Of a DNA stretch of 64,000 nucleotides, positions 13,201 through 23,984 are shown one piece after another (the first letter of the stretch is position 1; each line of letters begins with the position of its first letter). The stretch comes from Amoebophrya sp. A120 (Eukaryota; Sar; Dinophyceae; Syndiniales; Amoebophryaceae). A program made the translations under genes and the position numbers. The notes under the pieces are model-generated. The model did not search any database. It saw nothing but the letters and a program-made list of their open reading frames with translations, and was not told the origin of the DNA. Where the stretch lies: assembly GCA_905178155.1 (NCBI GenBank), contig CAJINV010000009.1:2209373-2273372 (forward strand). The letters run 5' to 3'.

Positions 13201-16200
13201 AACCCCCTGCCACGTCTCCTGCTGCAGGAAGGTTCCCTTCTCGTCCGGTCGCACAACCGTCTGAAACAGACCGTGGCTGTGCTTCTCGTCCTGCGTCACG
13301 GAAATCGACTGAACCAGCGCGCCCTGATGCTCCACACACCGCTCTCGCTGCAGCCACGGCGTATATACCGTAGGATTAGCTGCGGAGCTGCCCGCGGTGC
13401 TGCGACGATTCCTGTGCTTATCTCTATCGACCGCTGCGGATACCGGGCACGGCGCCCATGGACTCTGGTACAGCTGCTGACAAATCAACAACAAGAAGGA
13501 GAAAAGCGCTGCCGCCTGCAGAATACGCTCCAATTTCAGCCGACCTTGCACGGTTTTACTTTTCCCGCTGCAAAAGTCACCCGCCTCCTGCTGTGCTGGC
13601 TCATAAAATGCCATCGACCCAAGCCGCAGAAAGACGACAAGCAGCACTGTGTAAATGAACATGGTGAAGTCGTAGACGCTTGGCCGGCTGATGAGACACT
13701 GCGGCAACAATCCCAGAAACAATGTCACTGCGTAAAACCAACCCCATTTTTTTCGCGATGGAGGAGCGTGATCTTCTTCACGACCACTACGCTGCAGATC
13801 CGACGTCTTCGTCTTCGCGGATGAAAAATTGTTGTTCTCGGAGTCTTTTACTCGTTCCGCCCCTGCCATCATGCGTGCTGACACGGAGTCAGGACTCAGC
13901 AGGACGCAGCAGAAAAAGAGGAATGCGCACAGCTCCGTGAAGTGCCCGTAACTCTGCAGATCCACGCGCAAGTTGAGCCAGGCGAACCAATCCTCACCAC
14001 ACGCTTTTCTTCGATCTTTTCCCTTGTAATTGTGACACAGACTTTCGACTTCGGCAAGCCATGCAGCGTCCGGCCGGTCAACGGTCCACCACTTCTTGCT
14101 ACCCGAATTGGCAGTAGCCTGTGGCGACTGCGGGTTATTCATCTGTATGCGTGTAGTAGCATCGCCCGCCGTGAAAGAATTCGTTGTCGCCGCTCCCGGC
14201 AACCACAGCGCCCAAAAGTACTGCGCAACCAAGGAAAGAAAAAGCACCCAGGCATAGATAGCGACTAGCGTCCGAGGATTTTGGTGAAGCGCGGAAAAAA
14301 TGCCCGCAGGTCTTGGAGGAAAAGACGATGACTGTAGTTTATTAGCCCTTCTATTCCCGTCACGATCGGCATGGGAAGACGCGTAGACGTTTGTTGAGCA
14401 GTCGCCATTTGAGTTTGACGGCAGACCCACATCCGCGTATCGGAATGTTCCGCCGCGGTCTCCTTCGCAGGACTCAGCCCTTCCTGCGTCTTTACGCGAG
14501 GGCGCCTCTACTTTGCAACTCCGCCGCGCTCTGCGCCGTAAATCCACATCTCTGTTCCAATCGAGGTGGGGGTCATCGATTATATCATCGATCTCCATTC
14601 CCATTGTTCGTCCGTTCAAAGCAGGGATTGATGTTTGTGGCGATGCTGTTTTTTCTCTTGCTTCATCTTCATCCGCACGCTGAATCAGTGCCCACGATGC
14701 CTCTTCATCCTCGTCCGATGAAGTCAGCAGGAGAGGCAACTCATTCTCGGTTTCTTCTGTTTCCTTCATCGGAGACGAAAAATCAGCTTCCTCCATGCCT
14801 CTTGTTCTCTCCTCAGAAACCTCCGCGGCACGGCCGCCGGCGCCGCCGGTATGATGATATAATTCCGTATTGATCAGTTTTTCGTCTTGATGTTGTTCTT
14901 CTTCATCTTGTTGACGACGCGCCGCGATCAGCTCTTGATTATCCGCAGCCTCTTTCCAGACGGTACACAAACCGAGCAACACGAAAAGCCCGTACCAGAG
15001 CGACAGAAAGTTGTCGCGGCTTACTGCGGTGACGAACAGAACAGCCACCGCCAGCTCGAGCCGAAACGTGCCCAGTACATGCCGAAAAATTTTGAAAACA
15101 GCATGGTAGAACCCAAAGCACGCGTCGGCGTCTGTTCTTGTAGTCGCTACTGATTTCGTTTCACGTTGTTCCTCTACTTCGTTCGACGCCTCTGCTACGC
15201 CGGTCGGGGTTGGAGCTGTACGAAACCCTGCCACTTGTTGTTGTTGCTCTCCGTCTTCACGACCCCGCTCGTTGGGAGGTGCAGGATGATGTGCTGGTCT
15301 ATCTACACACGAACCAGTTCGCGTGAGGACGGCGGTGTCCGCTCGGCTGTCCCTGTTGTCCGCTTCAATGTGAGCCTCGGTCTCGCGGCCCAACACCCGC
15401 CGGCAAGACGAGGCCGCTCGTGGTGCAAAAAATTCGGACTCGTCAACTCCTTCTCCTTGTTCTTCTGAAAAACCGGTCGGGCGCTCGTGCAGTTGCGAAG
15501 TAGAAGAACCAGCCAAGTTATACAGACTGTCCCGATCCTCCATCGCGGGGGAAACCCGCGAAGGCGTCGATTTCGTAGTGGCCATCCTCGCGCCTCCTGC
15601 GAACGCAAACGTGGGTCGGTCCGTCGCGCGGCGCATTCTTGCAAATTCCATACCGCCCCTGTCGCGGGGATTTCCAGACGAGTCTTGAGAGTTTATTTGT
15701 GACTGCGATGTCGAGCTACGACTGTCTCTCTCAGGAGGAGGAAAGAGCAAGTCGCTGTACTCCTGCTCTCGGTCGTTAGCAAGAGCAGCTTCAGGGGCGA
15801 CGGCACTCTCCGGCGCTCGACGCTGCAGAAGAGGGAAGCTCGCAGATCTTCTTGAATTCTTATTGTTTGCGTAGTCACCAGCGACCAGGTCGTCGTCTCC
15901 AAGCATCGGAGTACTACTTCGCCCGCCCTCTACTTGACAAAGACTCTGCTGCTGGTCATGTCGTGCTGTCCCCGCCAAAATCATACTACCAGGTGCCGCA
16001 AATCCAGTTTCTGCGGCTGTATCATGTGCACGACCATCAACCTGGTGCAACCCCCCAGCAGCGTTGCTGTAATTACAGTCGCAGTCCGCTCTTCCGCCAT
16101 CGAAACTGTCCAACTTTCCCTTCGTTTCCCACTGTTGCAGCTGCCGCGCTGCGATGAGAAATGAATACTGCTGCAAGGAACACAGAAACAGCATAATCAA

Positions 16201-19200
16201 GTTGATCAACACCTCTCGAACACCCTTGTCCCACGTGCGCGGAAGCCCCATGTAGGCGTAATCTACGTAGTCACTCAGCAAATCGTCGCGAATCGCGGGT
16301 ATCGCAGCGAAATACTTGACGAGCAGACTCACAATCGCCAGAAACAGAAACACACGACCAGCACGTCGCCGCTGCTGCACCACTTGATAGGTCGTCGAGG
16401 TTGAATTACTCGTAAAAGTCGTAGCACCCTCCACCTGCTGACCTTGCTTATCATGGTCATGCTCTGCTGCTGGATGAAGCTTCTCCTTTTCATTTTCTTG
16501 ATGCGAGGTGGGTGGAGCAGCGGCCGTGTCGCGTACTATTAAATTTCCTTGCTGCTGCTCCTGGTCGTGCTTCTTCGAAAAAATTGCGTATTTCAAAACG
16601 AACGCGAGTGCCATAAGCAAGCGCAGACGGCTCAAGAAGTTTGGCTCCGGACTAAACCAGAGCGTCAGAAACGCTATGGCGGCTAGAAGCAGATTGTCGC
16701 TGTGGACATACACGAAGCGAACCCAAAAGATTCGAGCCAGTGCTGGTCTATTTATCTTGGTCATCGAACTGCAGCTCGACGACGTCAGACTCGCTCTGGG
16801 CTGCGTCCCTGCAAATCCCGTCTGTTGATGCTGTCCGCTAGAAGTTGCTGTACTATCGCGTGGCTCACCACGATTTGAAGGCATCACTGTTCTTCTCATA
16901 GCCCCGGTACTAGCGTCATCCAGATTTTCCGACTGGTGTCTGGATTCCACCTGTTGGAAGTCGTGCTCAAGAAGTTCCCAGTTCGCGTGCACAAAAAGCA
17001 GAAGCACCCCTGAGAGAAACATTTTGAGTCGCATGTCGTCTCGGAGGCGAAAGTAAAGTCCCCAGCGCTCCTGAGAAGCGACGGGCAGCAACTTCTCCGT
17101 TATGGCGGACTCGAGCGTTGCGAAACCGAAGAAGACATGCATCACGAGGCAGACGACAATGAGCCAGGTCTCCACTTTGAACAACAGGATAGCGGCTTTC
17201 CCCCGCATGGTGGACGAGCAGGTGGACACCATCACATGATCTCCGGCGTCGGTCGGCAATGCATTTCCATTTGCAGCAGTTCTGACACTTTTGTTTTTCC
17301 GTGTCGTCCTTGCCGTGGTGCGGCGCGCCTCGCGATTGGTGCTGCTGCTGTTCAGCTCATTTGCGTTAGGCGCTTGGAGTAGATCACCTTGTTCTCCTGG
17401 AGATGGAAACTCCTCAAAAATGTCGTTATTGAACTCATCGAACGCTTCTCCAGCCATCAGACTCTGTCGCGCACAGAAAAACAAGAAGGCCAACGACTCC
17501 AAAGACAAGGGCTGCACGAGTGCGATGGCAACTGTGCCGAAAAGCACCGCCAGAAGGCAGACCGATCGCACGACCACACGCTCTTTGTCGGACGTGCCTA
17601 GTAGTGCAGCAGAAGGACCAACAGAAGGAGGTGGAGCAGAAACTGCAACATCGACAGAGCGCTGCTCTGCTGTTCTGCCACGATGCTGAAGTAGTAGAGG
17701 ACTGGCAGCCGGATCGGTTGGTCCTCGAAGCTGCTCGACCGTCGGCGGACTGTCGCAAATCTTCGGTGGACCAGAGAGGAACGAGACTCGCTTGTTTCTA
17801 TTGGGACCACCTGGACTGCCGCTATCCTCTGGGTAAAGGGGGGAAGACGAGGCGAAATTTTCGCCCGCTAAGACACCAACGGTCGTGGTAGTACACGACA
17901 AATCCCAGCGCTCTTCTTCTTCTGCTTCTTGTTCCCCAGCACTAGGTTTAGCAATGACTTCTTCGATCGGTCCCTCCTTCGGCCCGGCGCAACTGTGGAA
18001 ACCACTCAGCGATCGCAAGTGCAGAAAAATCAGGAGCATCAGCGCCACGTCTGCCCATCGAGCAAGGTCCGGAATGATCAGACGCGTTCCCGGATACGAA
18101 ATTCTGGAGCACTCCAGGTAGTTTGCGTCCGCGCTCTTCCAACCGGGGCACCCGACGCCGAGGAACGCCAGTCGGCTCTCACTCGTCCGCGTTGCGGCGG
18201 GGTCAAAATGAAGCTGCTGCCGTACTGCAGCGCCCTCGTGGTCTACTCCGTTCGCGGCTAGTAGCCCCACGTAGTACCCATTCAGCACAACGACATCACC
18301 GAGAAGGCAAGACAGAAACTTCAAGAAAATCACTGTCTGGCCGTAGATTCCGCATGCGCGCCACAAGTTGACCACCGTAGCTTGTTCCTGTTCGGTGTCA
18401 TTTCGCCGTAGCGAACTTGTGTGACCAAAAGTTCTCGAGGAGACTTCATCGTCCGATGATGGCCGCAAAGTATATCGCTGCCGCGGTGGAGGGGCTATTT
18501 CTTGCCACGTGTTGTACTTCGTCTCATCCCCGTGAAAAAGCAGCACCGCGAAGAAGACCAAGTAGCCTAACTGCGCCAGCGATGACGCAGCCGCGTCCTC
18601 CCCCATTTTCTCGCGGTCTGCACCGCCGGTGATAAACACCACAACCAAAATCCCGCACAGCGCCAGCCAGTATCGCTTTTGCAGGCAGAACTCGAAAAAC
18701 TTGAATGTCCACTTGCGTAAGGACGTGTAGCTTTCATACGCGATAGCCGCTGTGTGGTGGGTGAATGACTTCAGCACGTTCTTCTCCTCCTTTCCACCAC
18801 CCTTGCCAGCGCTGCGAGCAGGAGTACGTAGCTTTTTGTTTTTACCTCTACTCCGACTCAACGTCTCCCCTCCGTAAAAGTCATCTGCGGGGGGCGCTGC
18901 AACCTCATTGCTGTGCACACCCGGCTGCTGCGGGTTATTTATCTGGTGCCCCAAGTCCAATGGAGAGCGCGACGGCCCGGAAACGTCGTCGTGATTAATA
19001 TAGCGATTCGCTAGTTTTGGCCGGGAACAATGAACATGTTGGTGCTCCGCCTGTAGGTGCCGCCGAGGAGATGGAGACGTTGCGTCTGTGCGCGGGGACA
19101 CTGGCGATTCAGTCCCGTCTTGGTCCTCGTCCCCGTCGACGTCCTCAAAGGAATGCTCGTCCAGCTCATCCGAGGAGAACAGGATGTCAGCTAAGCCGGG

Positions 19201-22200
19201 CGGCACAAGGAGCGCACGCGCAGGTTTTGCGGGTCTGTTATGCTTGTGGAGATTCCGATGATTGTATTGGTTATACACAAGAACTCCACCCCGCGTCATT
19301 CGGGAAATGTCGCTGGACCGCCGGCTTCGGTTGCTCAGATTGTAGCCCCCTCCATGTTCAGCTGTGTAACAGCTGGTGGTCTTTCGTGCGGTGGCGTACG
19401 ATGTCGTATTCGACAGGCTGACCTGATCGAATGCGTGGTCCACACTGCCAGCAGGGCCGGCTTCTCCTCCACTTGTCGTGTTATCCCCCGGCCCCGCCGC
19501 CTCTCCCGGACTGCGATAACAGTTTGGGTGGCCAGTATAGCTTTGGCTCCGTCTAGTACGCCCCGTACTCTCAACCGCCGAGAAAAAACTACCGCGATTG
19601 ATACTCAGCGTACCATCGCGCTCTTGTTCGTGTTCGTGCTCTAGCAGCTCGGAGTATAATAAAGCGTCTGCGGTGCTCGTCGCACTGAACAAGTCTGCAG
19701 TGTGATAGTTTCCATCGGTGGTCTGTAGCCTGTTCAACACTTGCACGCCGCCTTCCTCGTAGTTGTCGTCGCACTGCGTTGCATTCATGCGTCCATCTAC
19801 GACATTATTTGTCGATTCCTCCGGAATAGCAGCTGGCTCACCGCCCGTGGCCGCCGACACTCTGACATCCGCGCGCGTTGGCGTTCTCCGACGACAGAGC
19901 AATATTCTAGCAAACTGGACTGCAAAGCGACTTCTTCGCGTGTAGCAGATGTCGTCCCCATCCTCCTCCTCTACCTCTCTATTTCGGTTGCTGGCCTTTT
20001 CATGATGGGTTTGCGAATGCAACACATAGTGCCATCCGGCAAGCCACCATACGGCTAGAAACATCAGCAAAAATGCAGATGGTTCGTCCGGAAAGAGCGC
20101 AAACCCGAATCGCGATAACGCTTCCGTTGGCGTGCTTACGCCAGATTTCCTGCCACTGCGCTCCAAAGCATTTCGGAATGGAGAAGTAGGATTCGCGACC
20201 GACATGTGGTGGTCTTCGGCTCTGTTATAATTTTGTCTGTCCGTCGCATCTCGTTTCGCGAGGAAGGACGTAGGGGCCCGGCTCGATGTCAACTGAGAAC
20301 TTGTACTTGAAGAGTTATTTGCGGCAAAATAATTCGTGCTGACATGATCATTGCTCAGCAGAGGCTCTTCTTCTACTTCTCCTACATTCACGTCTGGCGA
20401 CGCTACCTCCACGTCTTCATCTGTAGTGGTCGTGAAAGGAACGGCTGCGCGCGCTGCTGCTTGCGATCCCAAAGCAGCTGCCCCGCGGTTTAGTTGAAGA
20501 CGCGGGCTCACGATTTCCGTAGCATTTCCATTTACATACACGTTGTAGAGCAGCTGCAGAAAAACGTAGGCGATCACATAAACCAGGATGCATTTCGTTA
20601 ACTTGTCGTGCCTCGAAATGTCGCGCACGTGCAGAAGCGCAAATCCTAACAGCAACATCACCGTCGCCAGGCCGCTGGGCAACACGAAGCACCAAACTAG
20701 AAGCGGCAGCGCGAGTGCGTATGTGGAAACGCTTTTTATCACGCAACCAACTCTATCCGCGACGGACAAGACTGTCTCATCGTCCTCTTCGTCCAGATCA
20801 ACGAAGAGCATCGCGCTCGGGACACTCGCACCATATGTAGAAGACCACAGCGCAGCAGGCTCCGGTGAACTACCGAGGTGATGATCCTCTTCTTCTGCGC
20901 CATCTTGATCCGAAAAACAGGCACGCCACAATCTGTCCTTGCACGACGTAGCTGCTCTCCGTGCCTTGAATGGTGCGCCCTCATCTCCTGCTGCAGCTCC
21001 CGCGGATGTGGAAGACAAGCTGCGCATCTTTATTTCCAACTTTTCCCCGAGAAACCGCAAAACCGTCTTGGAGAAAAGAAATAGGCCGAAAAGGAAATAC
21101 GCCACAAAAGCCTGTGCGAGGCTAAGTCCGCGGTTCAGCGTAGTGGGCGTTCCGCCTGAGGACGCATCTGTTCGAAAGTCTGCCCCGAGCGTGCGGGCCC
21201 ATGTCCTTAATCTCGTCGTGTTGATGTGGCCCTCGTCGAAGGGCATCTGCTCGCAGTACTGCAGTTCCATCCACAACATAAGCGACGCAACACCGTGAGT
21301 CAGCGGCAGCAGCCGCAAGTAGCGGTGAAGTAGGACACCATCGTCGCCCAACATGTCAGGTTTGTCTTCGTCGCAAAGCAAAAGCCAGACTGCTGCTGCG
21401 AAATACAGGACAGACCACAGACTTGGGTACAGTGCCGCGAGTGCTAACAGAAGGAGGGACAGCCAGAAAACGTGACAGTGCGGCAGGTGGTGCCGATAGC
21501 TATGCACTGCAGAAGGTGCCGGCTGTACCTCATCTCCGAGAGATGATGAAGCAGGTCTTGTCGAGTGTGCCTTTCGAGTGAGATCAGCACTACCGCCCCT
21601 TCGAGCGCATGGTGCCTCGGCCTCGCCAGCAGGTGGTCCAACAAGTTTCTGCGATGATGAAGTAAAGGCCCTCGTGGCGCTCCTGCTTCGACAGCAGCAC
21701 GACATCGCAACCAATTCGCTGAGCACAACAAGGAAAAATGCGATCTCCGGTGCTAAGAAAGCGAACGCCGTACTACCTGAAAAGCTCTCGAGGGCCAGGC
21801 GACGTCGAACTGAAAAAAGTATATATTTAATGTATGAAAATGAATGAATTCAATTTACATTTCATCGCCCAGCGCAGCGATGTACCGTCAAAGTTTCAGA
21901 AGACGAGGTGAATAAACATAAACTACAGCATTTGCATTGCCGCATTTATATCCAGATTGCCTGTGATGATGTGACAGACAAGCACTTTCAAACATCCGAA
22001 AACCAAAGCGAAGCTTCGCTTCCGTTTTGGACTTCTGTCCTCCTCGCCAGCATATTCGTACACTCGTCTGACTCTTGGCAAGAACATGTACAAGCAGTTG
22101 TAACCTTCAGTACCTTCTAAAAATTGGCCCTCCGCCGCAGACACCATCGCAGCACGCGTAATTCCAAAGCCTCGATTGCACACGGCATAACTCGCACTTG

Positions 22201-22801
22201 TGAGCTCGCCGTAGCACAGCAACTGCCGAAATTCCTCAATGCTGTAAAGCAGAAGCTTAAATACTGACAGCAAAGCGACTGAGAGGGCCAAGACCCAAAA
22301 AAGAGCGGCGACCGCACCTCCTCCGGCGTCAGCGAGTTTGGTTTTGTGGGACGGGGCGGGTAGGGCTCTCTTTGCATCGTCCGCATGATTCCCGAGAACC
22401 TCCGCAAATCGAAGCAAAGCCGCCAGGTTAAAAATGACGTGCCCAATGATAACGGCGTTTATCGGTTGTGTGGTTTCTGCAACGGCAAACACAAGGGCAA
22501 GGGCGTGAATACAGGGGAACAGAAACCGGAGACATAGAGTCCAGGCGAAGGAGGAGAGAGAAACCCATCTTCGCTCAGCTTCGGGTCGCGCGCCGCTGGA
22601 TGCAGGTGCATCTTCACCCTCGCCCATGCGGTTCTTCATTCGGCTTTGCAGCTCTCCCAAAGGCTCTGATGCGGCACCTCTGGTGGAGAACCGATTACCA
22701 TGCGTGCTCCTTCCGGATGCGGGAGAATTTTCCCGTTGCTTTTGGCTCCCTCGGGGCCCGATGTGCGACGCCGCATCCGATTTTTCCGATGCTCGGTCCA
22801 T
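4252..22801 (-). CDS. PIEZO: PIEZO mechanosensitive cation channel, about 5,270 aa, four exons
   Basis: Model: exon 1 22801-21994, exon 2 21776-10914, exon 3 10172-8698, exon 4 6921-4252; 5,272 codons in total. PIEZO forms trimeric stretch-gated cation channels. Dozens of hydrophobic helices spread over exons 1-3 fit the repeated four-helix blade units, separated by long acidic and Ser-rich inserts. Exon 3 ends with TPFLNEFRVLCDW, an exact match to the PIEZO signature PF(X2)E(X6)W. Exon 4 opens with the anchor region (TKTSLDVYMWFKLEDLF; animal PIEZO has TDTSLSLSSWICVEDIY). It continues with an outer helix (GGCLLLVIFFLMIGPLLLF), a roughly 450-residue extracellular cap, an inner helix (LYSLIVYAAFKMIRAMF) and the C-terminal domain ending RLYRCPDMLLHY. 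A Gly-rich tail of about 165 residues follows. Metazoan PIEZOs have about 2,500 residues, so this is double that length. The ATG at 22801 is the first in the 5' exon; an upstream exon cannot be excluded. Confidence 0.93.
6923..8693 (-). mobile_element. Introner-like element 1 (in PIEZO), 1,771 bp
   Basis: The two ends form a perfect 36-bp terminal inverted repeat (6923-6958 with 8658-8693) starting TATCCCACGAAAATAACCC. It is flanked by a 5-bp direct duplication, CCACC, at 6918-6922 and 8694-8698. It splits PIEZO directly after the PF(X2)E(X6)W motif. On the minus strand an intron from 8697 to 6922 starts GTGG, ends ATAG, and restores the original codons exactly, giving DWVVTKTSL. This is the only one of the eight elements with an exact GT-AG solution: the AG comes from the terminal TA plus the first G of the duplication. 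No transposase frame is present. Inside lies the palindrome at 7484-8127 and a GC-rich block near 8250-8470. Confidence 0.92.
7484..8127. repeat. Long palindrome inside element 1
   Basis: The arms, about 300 bases each, mirror each other around a centre near 7790-7800. The motif GATGGGTTATTTTCGCCGAC, or its complement, recurs at about 7486, 7562, 7668, 7910, 8023 and 8099, with a further variant at 7332-7353. Its core is the same sequence found in the element's own terminal repeats. Poly-T and poly-A tracts separate the copies. The structure is likely foldback DNA or the result of repeated self-insertion. Confidence 0.85.
10178..10913 (-). mobile_element. Introner-like element 2 (in PIEZO), 736 bp
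   Basis: Terminal inverted repeats of about 45 bp with one mismatch start TACGARGCGGAAAAGTCC. A 5-bp duplication, AAATT on the plus strand, lies at 10173-10177 and 10914-10918. Removing the element and one copy joins GVDLI to SFPDLFHEIVKENGG in frame, after which the PIEZO helices continue (FLYYLLFTDLPRPACNLYAVRLWLII). No GT-AG pair exists at positions giving exact removal. The internal motif GAAAAGTCCGCCCCA recurs at about 10461 and 10564, and inverted at about 10512. The PIEZO frame happens to stay open into the element as far as 10366, so an ORF caller adds about 180 false residues. Confidence 0.9.
21777..21993 (-). other. Conventional PIEZO intron 1, 217 bp
   Basis: On the minus strand the intron starts GTTTGAAAG at 21993 and ends TTTTCAG at 21777, which is GT-AG with a pyrimidine-rich 3' end. 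Joining gives RSFALVFGC followed by STAFAFLAPEIAFFLVVL, one continuous hydrophobic helix, and the phase is correct. The 5' site is chosen by phase and hydrophobicity; other GT choices are possible. Confidence 0.6.
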
Positions 22802-23984
22802 CTTTCGCAAGACGAACGTCGCGGCCGAGTTCTTAGCAATATTGTGGTCTCGCAGCAGTGACACAGCGACGGCATCGCACGAGCTTTGTCGAATGTTTTC
22901 CCGGATGAAGTGTCTGTGCGCCCCGAATCCATTTTCACCCCGTCCAAAACCGTTGAGGAAGAAGCATCGCGCTGCAAGAAGAGGTAAAGGTAATCCCTCT
23001 AGTGCTCCTACTTATCACCAGACGTCGCTCCGTTGTCATCACCAGCCATGCGTACGTACTGATTCTCGATAATCGTAAAGCAAAAGCTTATATATTATCA
23101 CGAAAAAGAAAAAGAGTGAACCTCTTCGGGCTCGCTTTCAAATCGAGTTGCTCGCAAAGAAGGAGAAGCGCTAAATCAAAAAAACAAACACTGTCGCTGT
23201 CGCTGGTTGTAAGTTTAGTAGTTGCCTTGATTCGACATTCCTAACCCTATTCCTAGTAGTAGAAATTGGAACTGCACATACACACAACAAACAGAAAAAC
23301 TCGAAAATAAACTTCTTTTACTTCTGGTGCTTGATTCTCTACTTACAGCTGCGGCATTTTCATTTAGCATTTGCCGTCGACATCGTGATCAAAATCTTCA
23401 TCTTCATCAGAGTTCATGAACTTCATTTTGCAAGTAGCAGCTGCGACATTGCAAAGTGGGCACCATGATCTTTCCGTTGCACCGACAGAGTGGCGCGTAC
23501 GAAGCCGAAACCTGCTGGCGTGATCTACTCTATTCTTCGGAAACCGGCACAACTTCAACTACCAAACGAAGAGCATATAGATCAATATACCTCCACGTCT
23601 CGCCGTAGAAACCGAATGTGATTACGTACACGGACAGTCACAGACAGTTCCTCTTCCGCATACGATCAACGTCAACAACGTCACGGAATAATTTCGTGGA
23701 CTTTCTGCTGCTGCTTCAGCTTCGCCGACAGAAACTACGTAAATGTATTGCTAGTTTTGCTAGTTTTTCTTCGCTGAAACGATTGCGGGTTTTGCTACTT
23801 TACCGGCAGACATTTACAACTTTCTGTTCCTGTATTCTCAAAAGGGTTGTCAGTTCTTATGTCTTCCTCGCAACTTCTCTCACTTGCGGCAGCCACCTTC
23901 AGAAAATGACGTCGAAGCCGGCCCCCTACCAAGTGTATTCATAGAGCCGTTTGGTGCCTCGGGAGAGGTCACTGCAATTTTTCA
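22802..23984. other. Intergenic region upstream of PIEZO
   Basis: This 1.2-kb spacer carries the PIEZO promoter or trans-splice acceptor side and the 3' UTR of the next gene. The PIEZO frame stays open to 22864 without an ATG. No RNA gene, repeat or other coding region was recognised. Confidence 0.45.
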
